This document shows, piece after piece, positions 1 to 12,950 of a stretch of 64,000 nucleotides of DNA. The notes beneath the pieces are model-generated. The model searched no databases, had not been told where the DNA came from, and saw only the letters and a list, made by a program, of their open reading frames with translations. The position numbers and the translations under genes are program-made. The stretch is taken from positions 62,001-126,000 of the forward strand of contig JASANE010030077.1 of NCBI GenBank assembly GCA_030248225.1, in the 5' to 3' direction. Origin of the DNA: Trileptium ribeirensis. Its lineage: Eukaryota; Nematoda; Enoplea; Enoplida; Thoracostomopsidae. Numbering within the stretch: the first letter of the stretch is position 1; each line of letters begins with the position of its first letter.

Positions 1-632
1 AGAGGTGGAAACCAAGATTTAAAGTGTCGGCAGTACATACACTGTGCTCTGCTATATATATTGCAGAGTACAATTCGCATAATGTATAAGTGTATAAGGA
101 CAACATGTCTACAGACTGTCGAAAAGTGGGTAGGGGCGGTTTCTGGGGGCCTGATTTACATTCGTGGGGGAGATTTGAAAGTAGAGGAGAAAATTATTTG
201 TGTTATATGTTAAATATCTTCGTTTTCACTGTCGTACAAAGAATTTCTTGTTATAACCATATTATAAACCACAGGAAAATGTGGGTTTTGGGCCAGTGGG
301 GGGATGAATATGGTGGAAATTTCACGAACATGCGAGGTTTCAAAAGTGGTGGCCCCCACAGTAATACACAACCTAGTAATGTGGCGACGGCTGGTATGGA
401 TATATCGCTCATACTTCTGCTTATGCAACACAAGGAGAGACATATATTTTGCAATTTTTATTTTAATTCGTTTTTAGTTTTTAATTAATTATATTAATTT
501 AAATGTTATAACTTTCACCGCTTCTCTATATTGAGTATGCAGGCTTCCAACAAATGGAATTTAAATATTTGCGTGTTAAATGACTGTCAGGTTTTTCTAA
601 CGGTCGATGAAACATGTTGTACGAACGCCTAG
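1..632. other. Upstream intron or flank with a MITE-like remnant
   Basis: I see no convincing exon here. Bases about 115-365 resemble the GC-skewed inverted-repeat element seen intact at 12575-12950: a run matching its interior, with AACATG and GTGGTGGCCCCCACAG near the end. The tips are eroded. A 132-codon open frame at 90-488 runs through this remnant and looks fortuitous. Confidence 0.5.
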
Positions 633-713
633 CGAATTTTCAAAGTACTAACAATTTGTCATGGCATTGTCAGTGAGTCAACTACTTTTAAGGTGAACTA
701 TGAATTCTGGCAG
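633..713 (+). CDS. HEATR6: HEATR6-like exon 1 of window (tentative)
   Basis: The open stretch ends at a strong donor (CAG|GTGAGT) in phase 0 and translates to a segment ending VNYEFWQ, which joins directly to the VFMSFGLPG of the next exon. In human HEATR6 the equivalent position reads LLAVLKKFMFHGLPG, so the placement fits. The left border is weak: the AG at 631-632 has little pyrimidine tract, and the AG at 672-673 is an alternative that would give a 40-bp exon in phase 2. The donor side is more secure than the acceptor side. Confidence 0.42.
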
Positions 714-1150
714 GTGAGTCGTCTGTAGTCATAGCCTTTATGCAGAAATAGAATTGAGTTTGCCATTTTCTTGTAAGTTATAAAAACTTAATGGAATACT
801 TTTAGTAATATTGTCGTGGTCTGGCATAATACTAATGTAATATGGCCAATTATCGGACAGCGCTGCTACCGGTAATCGACTCGCCTGAGTTATGGATTGC
901 ACGTTATTCGGCTTAAAGTCGGGATGGATGTATTATGGTGGCCATAGCCTGACATTTTTATTGCGAGTTATTTCTAGAGGACTGGTTGATACAGCTAGAA
1001 AGATTAGGAATATCACTCGCCGAACGAAAAACAAAATGTATATTTTATTAATGTCGTTAATTTTGCGTCACTGTCAGTGCGACTATTATTAAAAGGTGTT
1101 GCAAAAAACGATTTGTTATACTAAGTATTCTTGATATATATAATTATTAG
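714..1150. other. Intron 1
   Basis: AT-rich sequence between a GTGAGT donor and an ATTATTAG acceptor. I recognise no element or gene in it; the 66-codon frame at 892-1092 has no family features. Confidence 0.5.
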
Positions 1151-1300
1151 GTCTTTATGTCGTTTGGACTACCAGGAGTTGTTCATGCGGTGCCGAGTGT
1201 TTTGAATCCTGGTCCGTCGAAATTTTCGAATTACAAGTATTTGCCTCTGCCTTCGACATCTGTGGAACCGTTGGGCACAACCAAAAGTCCTGGACTAAAG
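1151..1300 (+). CDS. HEATR6: HEATR6-like exon 2
   Basis: The exon is 150 bp, phase 0 to phase 0, bounded by ATTATTAG and AAG|GTAAAT. It encodes FMSFGLPGVVHAVPSVLNP followed by a Pro/Ser-rich tail. The human protein at about residue 280 has FMFHGLPGLNIEMPTVLYP, a position-by-position match that anchors the N-terminal side of the gene. The tail leads into the low-complexity linker of exon 3. Confidence 0.78.
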
Positions 1301-1812
1301 GTAAATGCACGAACTTCTTTTGCATTAAAATTTTGATTGAAATTTTGAGAGTGGTGTGTGAAAAGATCGTAGTGAACAATTCTCACATCAAGATTGGTAA
1401 ATTCCGAGAGGGTCCATTTATGGGGTATTTTTGGTTGAAAACGACAGCTCAACTTATGCCATTCGAAAGCTTATTAATCGGTTTTTGATTGGACCCAAAA
1501 TGTACAAAACCGCAGTATTTATCCCCTGTGTAGCTGCAAGTGCTGTACTACTATTGTCATTATTTACGCTGCAGAGTTGGATCTAAATGCGGTTTTCAAT
1601 GTGACCAGCAGACCCAAAATACACGACGACAGCAATACCTCTGCAACCGCACTAACTATATTGGCGTTGTTGGTCTCATTTCGTAGAGCAGTTCTTTCGT
1701 AAAATTCGAGTGCAAAACGGCGATATTTCCTAACAACTGGGTTTTATCGGTCCCATTTTGTAGAGAAATATTCATCTTCTGTGCACAGTACCAGCCACAA
1801 TTAACGACTGCT

Positions 1813-1905
1813 AGCTCGCAACTTGCTTGTGGAAAAATTAAATTATATTTTGAAATTTAATAGTTCGTTCAGTGCTCGCTCACTGGTACGGCGACAGTCA
1901 GCAAT
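1813..1905. repeat. Dispersed GCTCGCTC repeat, copy 1
   Basis: The segment has an AACTTGCTTGTGG block, an AAATTTAATAG block and then GCTCGCTCACTGG followed by CGGCGACAGTCAGCAATTG. The same succession recurs at about 5930-6062 and 18421-18530, and in related form inside the palindromic element at 48978-49131. Confidence 0.5.
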
Positions 1906-4544
1906 TGTGGAGAGTATATAATTCTTGTCCATTGTGAGTCAACGAGTTGGCATATCTCCTTAACTATTCAACCAACATATCTGATATTGAGCTCGTTTTG
2001 GAAATTGCTGCTCAATATATATGCGAACCTCCATATTTTACGTATTCGATACTCAGAATTCAACTTAAAGATGAGGCAAGCTACTGGTTGTATTGTATAT
2101 CAGTTTTCATTATTGTGGACAAAATGTGAATTTTCCAAGATTTATTGTTGCCATTTTTGAATTTGTTTCAACTAATTTATGCATGGATTCAATGTTATGG
2201 TAACCTAAATTGGCTAGTCCGTATAAAAGAAATTGCAAGCACACAGCACACGTTTTGGCCGGTTCGCTGCACGGGGTAATATTTTTGCATTAATATTATA
2301 ACATTTGATTCGACACATGCAAATTTGAGGCCAGAGTCTTGAATTCGTATATTGAATAGGTGAAACATAAAGATGATATAATTACCTAGCTGTGGCTAGA
2401 AGCTAAAAGCTAACAATAAAACCGCCGTTGGTAGCAGCATTGCAAATCTACACTATATCTTGCTCAGTACATCAGAAAGTATTGGAAATTGTGCTGATAG
2501 CATTGCTACCCGACGTACAAAGTACTGTTCACAGATTTCAAAAATCAAAGGCAAGTGAAAAATTCAAACACTCGGGTATTATAGTTCCAAATTAGGCATT
2601 AACGGAACCTAAATTGGTTCGAACCGAAACTATAAATTTAAAATAAAACCGGAACCTTGTATTATAAATTTATAATGTAATCGGAACATTGTAAATCTAT
2701 ACTAGTAGCTTGTCTCATAGTCAGGGTAGTGAATTCTGAGGCTTGAATATGTAATTTATTTCGGCCGTCACTAAACTTTACCACAGCGTTTTGTCATTGA
2801 AGAGTGAAGTGCTCATGATTAAATTTTGGACCAACACATCAACGTAGGTGACCACAATGGAAACGCAGCGTACAGAGCTATATGGAATAAAACGAGCCGA
2901 ATATCATTTATTTCCATTTGAATAGTGGACGGGATATACTCGAATATAGCGTATTTAGTATCTTGCATACCCATTTCGGCCCATCCATGCAGCGTATTGG
3001 ACTGCAAGTCATAAGCAGCGACACGGAGGTTGAACTGTTCTTTAAATAGTCACCCATATATGCTGAGCGCTTATGGCAATACGAGTGTTTTCATGATTTT
3101 GGGTCTTATCAGCCCAATCAAAAACCCATATAATGCAATTCTGCAGTACACCATGTGCAGCTACATAGCGAATGAGCTGCTATACAAAACGATTCCAGTT
3201 AGGTAGATGGATTGCGTAGATATTACCGCCTTAGTATATTTTGGGAATCCATTCAAAAATCCATTTGACCCAACCTGGTTTCAAATATCAGTCGGCATCA
3301 GGGTATGGTCGTTTTCGTGTGTTACAAATCTCTTGGGACCTTTTAAAATCCATTTGGTACTCTAATCGTGGGCCCAAGCGTAATATTATGCAAAATCTGT
3401 ATATACAGTTTTATAAAGCTTTAAATGCTCTACCGAACGAGCCTGTAACAGTTATTGCGATACAGCCGAGAATATGTTTTGTCGAAAGCATTTTTGAGCC
3501 GACCCGTGCCCCTTTACCTTCTTATACAACCGGAAAGAGCTTGAATCCGTTTTTATGTTTATCTAATGGGCACTAACAGTAATTTTAAGCTTTCAAATGG
3601 TCTATCGCGCTAGTCAATCAGCTCTTTCAAAGTTGAGTTATGCATATCAGCCCAAAAACCCCAAAAACGGTCACCGTGGAAATTTACCACTCGTTCCATT
3701 GAGAATTCTTCGCTATGCTCGTTTCGCTCGCTACCCAGAAATAGTAATGTAGCAACTACGTAAGGAGCGTGCACGAAGATGGTAAAAAGCACTGCTACAA
3801 TGGATTCTATATATAGATTTTATTCTACCATTTATTTTGCTAGAATCGAATCTATCGAAATAAATGTAGGTAAAACCAGGTCAAATTTCTAGAATTTATT
3901 CAACATTTTAAAAAGTGCAATGACATTAAATGAACTTTAGCAGAATTCTGCAGACAACAAATTCTACTCAATTTTATTTAAACTGGAGTCCTTTCTGGTA
4001 GAACTGATTCTGTCTGGAATATATTTTTACCGTCTCGCTGCACGCATGTTCCAGTAGTTGTAACCGTTTAAGAATAATAAAAGTTATGTAAATTTGAAGT
4101 GCTGAAAATAACCTTTTCGTTGAATTTAATGTATTGCCATCATATTTGTGTTTGTCTGGGTCCTGAAAGAGGCTGATGGAGCTAAAAATATTATCGATTG
4201 AGATAGTGAGTGTCAGATTTTTGCGGCTGTGACATGCTAAAGTTTTAAATTGCCAACTTAAGAACCTCTCTAGATAACCCATGCTCTGTTATAATGTATG
4301 ATAGGTTGAACAAGTTCAATTTGAAGATGTATCGCAGCTCTTTGGCAACAAATTTATTGCTATAAGCATCTGTCTCATGTTTTCTGAACATAAGGTTAAG
4401 TTGGCAAAATTGCTACTGAAAGTATTTGTCCTGCGTACATTTTCAGGTTAATTTGTTGAAGTGCAGTTTTGTTTTGCCTGGTTGTGAAACGAAACTGATC
4501 ACTGTCTATAAAAATTATGTATGATTAACCGCAACGGAACAAAA

Positions 4545-4660
4545 ATGTGAAATTTATTAAGCAATTTAGCCGCCATTTTGGTTCCGGCATGGGTTTTGGC
4601 TTTTTCAGACTTGCAACTGTAGCACGATTTTGTTTGGAACCGGAATTCCGGTTACTTCTT
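4545..4660 (+). repeat. Right-end fragment of CCGGAA hAT-like element
   Basis: This has the same order as the right end of the full copy at 39417-40599: a GGTTCCGG block, GGTTTTGGC, then CACGATTTT and GGAACCGGAATTCCGG followed by GGTTACT. The CCCTG tip has decayed and the left end is absent. Confidence 0.5.
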
Positions 4661-5092
4661 GCTCCAAATGTATTTTTCTTGTATGTCAAATTCCTATCCA
4701 TATTTATTCAATTTAAAAGGGGTCTGATAAGCGTTACTTCGTTCATATAGCCGAAAAATGCCGAACTGTGGTAAAACTGGGACGTAACTAAACAATTTTA
4801 TTAAATTCCTGTCTTAGTTATTTACTCTAGCATAGGGTGCTGCAAGTGATGCCTTATGCAAATATGCAAAATAATACTGAATCAATGTTTCGTTTCGTTT
4901 TACCCCTCGTGGTATCGTTATGGTGGGGGGCTTGACTTCTCATATCCGGCCGCTGGCCCATATTGACAACCCCAGTGGAAAGTTTGTCCCCAAATAAATT
5001 TTTATCTCCGACAACGTAAAAGGTGTTGTTTTAGTGAATTACGGTATTTTTTGCGCATGTAATTCGTAGAATGCAGTAATACTGACACAGGC

Positions 5093-5205
5093 ATGTATAT
5101 AAAACGGCACATATATTTAAATATATATTTAATATACACACATAATATATTAATAAATTATGTGTATATAATAATGATATATATGTATATATATATACAA
5201 TATTT
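5093..5205. repeat. TA-rich simple sequence
   Basis: Low-complexity tract of TATATA, TATGTATATA and TAATATATT. It yields short open frames of no significance. Confidence 0.6.
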
Positions 5206-5929
5206 CTCCTTATTCACATTGGCCCCGAACTCGGATTCAGACTTTATCCCAAGACCTACCGTGCCAGAGGTCCGCCAGAACCCCGCTTGTTTATACCACT
5301 TTTTTAGTCCAGGACGCCCTGTCTTTCTCATTTACTGTATTTTAAACTGTAGCAATGCTTGCCTGCAATGCATATTGGATTTCGAGCGATCGACTGTCTC
5401 GAAAGTATTTAGAATGTACTACATATATTTGACAAGCAAAATTCTGTTTTGGAACGAAATTGCTCGCAGCACAGTTATTGTTTAAAACCTAAACTTATCT
5501 AAGAAATTCTTTCAATGTGGTTTTGTTGGGTTGGATATTGTCGGGGCTCTCCGGGAATGGGCTGAATCTCCAGATCCGGCGTCGACGGAGACGCTTAGGG
5601 ACAACTTTAACATAACACTCACACTCAACCTGGTGCCGTCGCATTATAAATTCTGTATACATTGCATATTCTGTGCGTAGTACTACATTAAACACGATAG
5701 AATACATAAACTGTATTATGGATACCTACGAGCTACAATGCAGGAGATATAGCCAAACCGAATTACAACACATGTGAGTTGAAAAATAATTGGCCGCAAA
5801 ACAAATTGGCTAAAAATTTCAGGGGTGGTGTCAGTCAAAATCTAAGGGATTCGTAACTTGGGAGTCGACGAACACATTTAGCGTTTGGCGCGGAGGGTTA
5901 GTTGGTCGCCACTCCGTCAAAAAAATTCC

Positions 5930-6062
5930 GTCGCCACAATCGGCTGCCGCGTATTCGTTTTTCTCTTGCAACTTGCTCGTGGAAACATTTTCTTATTTTG
6001 AAATTTTATGACTTGGCTTTTTTGTGCTCGCGCTGCTCGCTCGCTCGTAAGGCGACTGCCCA
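5930..6062. repeat. Dispersed GCTCGCTC repeat, copy 2
   Basis: Contains the shared AACTTGCTCGTGGAAA block, TTTTGAAATTTTATG and GCTGCTCGCTCGCTCGTAAG followed by GCGACTG, in the same order as the copies near 1813 and 18421. Confidence 0.5.
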
Positions 6063-6292
6063 TGGTAGCTAGTACTGTTCGTTTAAAGAGTTCAGCCTTC
6101 TTTTGCTTACTAAAATTTTTATATTTAAACACGACTGAATGGATTAGCATAACACTAGACTGAGTAGTATCACTGCAGTGATACAACAATGGTAATAATA
6201 TTCAGACATAACAACACTGATTATTAGATTACATAACGCAAAGAAATGTATGGTTGAACACCTTTACAACCTGTAAAATTCACTGTGTATAA

Positions 6293-7701
6293 TAGAGTTG
6301 CATCCGAGTCTTGCAATTTCTGACGAAAAACTCCGGGTGCGGGTATTGGTTTTCAAAAATTTGTCCGGGTACTGCCAAAAATACCCGGACTGACTGCCTG
6401 CTATTCTGATTCAATGGCGGATTTTATTTCAAAACCCGCTGCTTCTAGCTCGCTCGATTTAATATCCGGTGACTTATTATGTTCACTGATAGTCATGCTC
6501 CCGAAAAAGAACCATCTCATGACTGATTATAATCTGAAATGAAATGGTCTTCGCATATGCGATGTTTATGCTAGAGAACGTAATAATCGCCGAAAATAGC
6601 CGCTACTAAGTCTAAGGATCCTTCATTCTAGCTGAGAATCTGGTTACAGAAAATTAATTTTCGAAATTTTATGCTCGCTCGCTGCTCAAACGATGCTATC
6701 TCGCACTAAATACGCAGTGTACAACTGTAGCCGCAACTTATATGTCCACATACAAAGTTACTTGAATTGTACTTGTAAAAGGTTCCACAATAATTTTACC
6801 ATGTTGACGAGAAAACTCTCCCAATTATTATTATTATTACAGAAGATTCAAGTTAAATGACTTTAACTTGATGTTAAAAGTATATAATTGACCAACCACT
6901 TTAAAACTCGAGGGGGGATTCGTATCATTAATTTCTGGGCTTTCCAAATTGGGTGGGGGCCCCTGGTATTTTTCGGTTTCCCTGGTTCAAAACAGGTGCT
7001 CCATGGCTCATCCCCCCTGGTAAAATTTTGGGCTCCCCCGGTGCATTGCGTTTTGTGAAATTTTTTGGTTTCCAATCGATTCAAAGTATATAAAATTTGT
7101 ACTAAAATTCCATTTATTTGCCGAAAATTTCGCAAAATTTGCTTCAAAATCGCTTTTTCTTTCCATCTAAAACATTTTGGCAGTGTTTCAGACACGATTT
7201 TTAACTTTTCTCTTGGCAAAATGCCCCGGGCAAACTCGTCCCCCCGGATCGGAACCAGGGGTCCCCCGGTTCATGCCCCCCTGGCAAAATTTTCAGCGAA
7301 TGGAGAGCCCAGAATTTTATGGGTGCCCTTCGAGCTTACCTTTTAAAGCCAATCCTATACCGTATCATAAAAGTAGAACTAGTGGAAGATGATGAACTAG
7401 CACAAGATACGTTAACATCAAACATTTATATCTGCACAATACATCAGAGAGCACGTTTTGGTTACGTGTTGAATTAAAATGTTTCAATTGACACCACAGC
7501 TAAGCGCCAATATTAATAAGGCAACCTGTGAAATGATCGCTAGAACTACGAGCCATTTCGCGTTATATATTATCAGCCATGTTGTTACATATAACATGTA
7601 ATGTATAAAACTATTTATCATTTATCTGCGTAGTCCGGCTCCGGGTATTGGTTTTCAAAAATTCCGGGTCCGTGTATTTATTTTGAAAAGTTGCAACTCT
7701 A
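6293..7701. mobile_element. TAGAGTTGCA inverted-repeat element (old copy)
   Basis: The left tip TAGAGTTGCA and right tip TTGCAACTCTA are inverted copies. Just inside both ends lie CCGGGTATTGG-type and CCGGGT/TACCCGGA motifs. The younger relative at 37967-38823 has the same tips and subterminal motif, plus a clear 8-bp duplication. Here the flanks GTGTATAA and GTATAATA are only approximately alike, as expected of an old insertion. The interior (about 6935-7340) contains a separate repeat with CCCCTGGCAAAATTTT and GGTTCATG motifs. No transposase is visible, so it is non-autonomous. Confidence 0.6.
6935..7340. repeat. CTGGCAAAATTTT-type dispersed repeat
   Basis: Contains CCTGGTTCA, CCCCTGGTAAAATTTTGGGC and CCCCCTGGCAAAATTTT motifs on a C/G-skewed background. 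Related stretches occur at about 10440-10820, 11110-11260, 30700-31110 and 54600-54720. Overlapping frames of 118 aa (minus) and 93 aa (plus) run through it and look non-coding. Confidence 0.45.
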
Positions 7702-8328
7702 GTATAATAATATTGTGGTCATGGCCATAACAGTAAAAATATTAAAAAAGAACAACAGAGGCTAATGTATCATTAGTAATACAATAATGTGTATATCTGA
7801 TAAATCGTATGTATATATCACTAAAATCTGTATTTTATATGTTCATGGCCTGAGATAATAGATGTGTCGTGTTTGTAGCGTTTTGTTAAAAGAATAATAG
7901 TTATTTATATAAACTATCACTCATTTTTTTGTTTTTGTATAATAGTAGGTTATCACAGTGTGTGTGATGTGTTTAAAGTAACACCATGTTTAAGTCGTGG
8001 CTTGTTTTTTTGTGTATTGTACTGTGTAAATACACACAGGTTGAAGAGATTTACGCAGTTCGAAAAAAAATTAACACAAAATTTTACATCGGAAATTTGC
8101 TTGAATTATAGCAACGGGTGCTTAAACCTGGCAAGTGTATTAGCTTGCGACTTCAATACACATGTTTTAAAAGTTTTATATCACATAATGCAATTATATG
8201 TATATATATATTAAACACAAAGGTATTACGGCGCATATTTTACACTCAACTGATTTTAAAAATGAGATCCATGGTTTAGATGATTTTTCTCTTTGTTATA
8301 ATAGTACTTATTTTGACCATTGCTGCAG

Positions 8329-8701
8329 CCTGTGTCGACTCGGCGTCGGAAAGCGAAACCGAACAAGGCCAAGCGGCGCCTAAAGAAAGATAGCGAACGA
8401 CTTCTACAACAGCAGCAACAACAAAATATATCTGTAATGAATCAACTACAACTTGACACTACTAGCAGTAACGACGAAATTGAAGAATCTGCTACCAGTA
8501 ACGATTGGAACACGGAGCGAAACAGCGAAAGCGTGTCGACTGATGACTCAGCTGTGGGCATGACCTCAACCGGTAGTTTCCATGCTACTGCTGGGTCTGA
8601 CCAAGTTCCGGTTAGTGCGGAAAGCCGCGCAATTCGATTGCCGGATTTGGTTAGGGCTGATAATTCGTGCTTGGAGCTTGAAACGTGTTCAAATAGCAAA
8701 G
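8329..8701 (+). CDS. HEATR6: HEATR6-like exon 3 (basic, Gln- and Ser-rich linker)
   Basis: The exon starts after TTGCTGCAG in phase 0 with PVSTRRRKAKPNKAKRRLKK, matching in place and character the KKKKSKVKPKK stretch of human HEATR6. It continues with a run of six glutamines and an acidic, Ser/Thr-rich region (NDEIEESATSND, ESVSTDDSAVG) that is probably disordered and phosphorylatable. The AAAG|GTTTGT donor gives phase 1, which is what exon 4 needs. A better-looking donor at 8734 (GAC|GTAAGC) gives phase 2 and breaks the join, so I prefer 8701. Confidence 0.76.
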
Positions 8702-11685
8702 GTTTGTATTATGAACATGTTAAAACTTTGACGTAAGCCACGACAGCAGGACGTCTTGATTATCCACTGTGGCCTGCCCCAGTACGAGCTGTGACAATCT
8801 GGCTTTCCCAGCCTGTCCTGGAAGCACCTGGGGTGAGAAATTCGTGCTGTAAAATTCTGAAATGCTATAAATAACGGATTCGAAGTAAATGCTCTAATAA
8901 TATAGAATAATTATATTGTAAACCTATCGATTGACGATAATTTATAGTTTTTTTTGCAAAAATTTAGGTATTTTTAGTTCCGTAAAGAAAAACTGACATG
9001 TTTTTGCCTCACGGAGAAAAATTGGCTTAATTTTCTAGTCGTGCAGAAATGTGCCTGGAGCTGAGCTAGCGTGAAGCTTAAAAATTTCTGGAGGTCGAAA
9101 TATCCAGAGCTCTCGCTTAGCCCTCTGTGGAAAAGCCAGTCAATAATTTTCTATTTTTGAGTGACGATTTAATCTAATGAAATGACGTTAGCTAATTTCT
9201 ACTGAATAGTTTGATCGAATTTGCCTTGAATCTTGTCTTCCAGAAATAACTTAAACGTAATGGGGCAAAAGAGAAAGGTTGAAACTTCTAATGTTATGTA
9301 CTGAAATAGTAAGGATGACAATTTATATTAACTTTTGTACATTGGTGCTTTGGATATTTTGTTGTTTCTGGTTATCTTTTTATAATTTTTATTAGATGTA
9401 TGGTCATGATATCCATAATTCAAAATGCAGAATTTTTCGCTCATAGAATGAATGAAGTTCAACATTTATGAAGATGTGTTACTTTGAGAAGATGTTTTGT
9501 TAACTGATTTTGTGTAGAATATAGAGCTTTAAATGATCATGCTTGACTAATCGTAAATTCGCCGTATGGTAGCTGTACTGTGGCTTATCTGTGATAAATA
9601 GAATTTAATACAACTTACATAGAATGAAACATGTTATTTACTAGTATTTCATAAGCGAACATCCTTGGGCCATATATTACTGTTCTGATGTGTTAGACTC
9701 GCACCTATTCCGCGTATCACAAACCTATAATAGATTTATTTGAAAGCAGAACAACGCTTAAGCAAATACATGCCGGCAAACGATTTGTTCTTTACCCCAA
9801 ATAACCAAACAATCGTATTCAATTCAGAGTACCAATAAAACCCAACTTATATAACGTTCTTGATGTCCTGAATGCAATACATAACCAAATAAACATAGAC
9901 AGACTACATACTGGAAATCGAGTTCCGCGCCTATAAAATCTTGAAACTTCTGAAAGGGTGCAATCAAAATCATTGTATTCAGCTTGCTCGATAACGTAAT
10001 AAACTTTCGATGCAAGGTAAAACACTACAATTGGGTTTCCGAAATTTTTAAAAATCAATATTTTTGGCAATGGTCGATGAACCATGGTGCTTACTGCGGC
10101 CCAAGAGTAATCTTTCAAAAAGGTTCAGCAAACGTGTATGTTGCGGTCATCCAATTCCTGACAATCGTCGCTTTTACCATTTGAAGTCTGCGTCGCAAGA
10201 TTATGCAGCAAAACGGTAGCATCCATATGACCAGATTTAGCAAATAACCTTTAAAAACCGGTTTCTGTGTCCTTTCAGCCGCAAGATGGGGTCGAAGCTG
10301 TTAGCGGTAAAGTAAGAGTAATATTGTTATTACATTTGTTATCGAACAAAATTTATCCACCCGAAAACAAGATATGAATGACACCGATCGACAAAAAGCA
10401 ATTTTCGCGATTCACCTCACGCCAACGTTCTCAGTGCTAGCTTGGCTAGCTTCCATTGCTTTGTTTCACTAATATGCTGGGCTCTCCAAATTGTGGTGTT
10501 GTGGGTGCCTGGCATTTTCAAATGCCCTCCGGTGCGTGCCTCCTGGCAAATTTTTGGGCTCTCCCAGTTTATCGCGTTTTGGCAAATTTTGTTGTTTCCA
10601 CTCTGTAAAAACATACCCAACGTGTATAAGATTTGATCAAAATTTGTACTAAAATTTTGTTCTGACGCAAAAAATTTCGCAAATTTTATCAAAATATTCT
10701 TAAAAATCGCCTTTTCGCTCCATAAAAAAGCGTTTTGACATTGTTTCTGACACGATTTTTAACCGATTTTCTCTTATCTAAATGGCCCTGGAAAATCGGG
10801 CGCCCACGGTTCATGTCAAAAATTGATAGCAAATATGCAGATTTTGGATTGGGAAAAGTATAATTTATTGCTTTGTAAAACTAGTAAATTTTAATGCAAT
10901 ATTACATTTTCAGTAAAATCGATGTGTATACGGTATGTGGTATGAAAGTACTTCTACGTGAATCAGAGATTTCTAGCCCACATACAAACTATATGTAGCC
11001 AATGAATGCAGTAAACACTAAGGCCACCCTGATGTATTTCTATGCGTTTCTTTTTTACCTTTCTATAGACCTTCTAGCTCTTGAGGATTGTCTGTCAAAA
11101 ATAGCTACTATCGATCTGGCTTCTCCAAATAGGGAAGGCGCCTGAGGTATTTCTACCTCCCTCACGTTCCCCCAGTTCAATTATTTTGGTCTCTCCCAGT
11201 TCATACTCCGCCAGATGTTAGCAGGTACTTTCCCGTTCGACTAAAAATACCGATTTTTCTTCTGATTGGACTAAAAATACATGACTCTTCCCTATTTTGA
11301 CAAATTTCCCGAAATTTTCTCTTATGGGTCTATAATTCGCTAACATTTCTGTTTATGTTACAATTGCTATTAGTTGCTAAATTACACGTTTTTGACGTTT
11401 CCTAATAGTTACAATTTTTTGTGGTCCCGAGTCCATCACAGCCAGAGTATCGATACTTTATTGCTTCCTGCTGGGATCGAATGGCACGCAAAAGACACGA
11501 AATGAAGGAGTTGTAACTTGTGCATAGTTGATTCGTGTCAATAATGGTGCGAAAATTGCACATTGATATTTAAATTTTTATTATTTTATTCAACAAATAG
11601 TACGACACTGTATTAAATTAATTCTTTGGTTATATCGAATTCAAATCTAGCGAAGCGGCTGATAATAAAATTAGTTTTCTTTAAG
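8702..11685. other. Intron 3
   Basis: About 3 kb. It contains two stretches of the CTGGCAAAATTTT-type dispersed repeat (10440-10820 and 11110-11260). A short segment at 10279-10311 has good borders (CTTTCAG and AAA|GTAAGA), but no phase joins it to both neighbours. Otherwise I see nothing recognisable. Confidence 0.5.
10440..10820. repeat. CTGGCAAAATTTT-type dispersed repeat, copy 2
   Basis: GGGCTCTCCAAATT, CCTCCTGGCAAATTTTTGGG and TGACACGATTTTTAAC recur here in the same order as in 6935-7340. The copy is more diverged. Confidence 0.45.
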
Positions 11686-12038
11686 TGGTCCTGATGCCTT
11701 CTTGGCGGTTATCAGGAAATCATGTGTCCCTGGGTAATCATCTAACGAACAAAAGCACCGCTTCTAAATCCTGTCCACCAGTTGACACGCCTGTAACAAA
11801 TAGACGTCAGAGAAACAAGAACAGTTCAACGTCATGGACTACAACAACTGGAGACGAGTCTTCTGGTCAGTCAAGTGGCTCTGAATACGAATTGTGTGAT
11901 CAAGATTTGCCGAGCGGTTGTAGCAAAACTACGTGTAGAACAATCACGTGTAGCGACAAGCGTGTTGAAGTGCAACTCAGTAGCTTTCAGAGAAAGATAC
12001 GTGGGACTGCGTTTGATGTTTTCGAAGCTGTGATAAAA
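11686..12038 (+). CDS. HEATR6: HEATR6-like exon 4 (Ser/Thr linker into DUF4042 block)
   Basis: The exon enters in phase 1 after TTTCTTTAAG and leaves in phase 0 at AAAA|GTTAGC. The first two thirds are Ser/Thr-rich, with SSTSWTTTTGDESSGQSSGSE matching the [20 protein letters not shown] character of the human linker. The end, SSFQRKIRGTAFDVFEAVIK, corresponds to human SYQAKVRQGALACFLSTIK, the first helix of the conserved block. It continues directly into TCERKLLFGFW of the next exon. Confidence 0.85.
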
Positions 12039-12574
12039 GTTAGCCTGTTTTTGTGACTGATGATTATGTTTCATTAAGCTAATTAAACATTTCCAGCATG
12101 ATACAGTTTTTACTCGCGTCGCTCTCTAGCATTAGTTAATTAGGATAAATAGTTCAATTTTCTTATTGTCTTTGTATAACTATAGCGGTAATTTCCACAT
12201 CGTCTCCTATTTATTAAAATGAAACCGGAAACCACAGTCCCTTAAAATTGTTGTATAAATCAGTTACCTTCAGTTGCAACAGTGAAACGTTTTCCATATA
12301 CAGTATCAGCCTATAATGATAACTGCTACACGCTCCATCTATGTCTCATTTTGTGGTACTGAACGGTACCTGCTTGCTAGAATCACAAATCCACAGTCGT
12401 TTCTGACGCGTGCTGTAGTACTGTGCTATTAGATATTATTGTTTAACTGCAATACAATTTCCACGCTGCAGCTTATATTTCTATAATACATTTCATGCAA
12501 TATTTCATCTTCACCTGATCGGTTTAGCGGTGGGGTTACCTATTCTCTCTAAACTGTTGAAAATTGGCTTCTCG

Positions 12575-12950
12575 CCGGCCTGTCACAGCCCTCCGAATAG
12601 TGCGCGAGAGGGAACTTTGATGGCCCCATGTTCATTGTCGGGGAAATTTCAAAGTGGGGTAGAATAAATTTAGATTAAAAATATTAAATATTTCTATATT
12701 TTCATATATTTTTACTGCCGTGCATGTATTTTCAAACTAGAAAACGACGTTTTAGCGTTATTAATAAGTGCTAATTAATGTTTATAAAACAATTTGCAAA
12801 CAAAAAACATAAATTTTCAGACAGAAAATTTTTGGATTTAGTTGAACGTGGGGTTTTCGGTGGAGTGGGGGACGGATTTGGGGGAAAATCTCACAAACAT
12901 GAAAAATTTAAAAAGTGGGATTCCCAGCCCCCCCACTGTGGACAGGCCAG
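12575..12950. mobile_element. CTGTGGACAGGCCAG MITE, full copy
   Basis: The terminal inverted repeats are CCGGCCTGTCACAG on the left and CTGTGGACAGGCCAG on the right. Flanks TCTCG and TCTCA suggest a 5-bp target duplication with one change. The 376-bp length and interior match the copy at 19221-19600 in inverse orientation. No coding capacity. Confidence 0.7.

Larger units (their letters stand above)
1301..8328. other. Intron 2 with several repeat remnants
   Basis: This is a 7-kb intron. It contains fragments of the GCTCGCTCG-containing dispersed repeat (about 1813-1905 and 5930-6062), a right-end fragment of the CCGGAA hAT-like element (about 4545-4660), a TA-rich microsatellite (about 5093-5205) and a larger inverted-repeat element at 6293-7701. 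The ORFs in it, including 111 aa at 3241-3576, show no family features. Confidence 0.6.

Noticed and set aside
90..488. 132-aa frame at the window start
   Set aside because: It lies on a MITE-like remnant and has no family features.
10279..10311. Short segment with CTTTCAG and AAA|GTAAGA borders
   Set aside because: No phase lets it join exon 3 and exon 4 without a stop.
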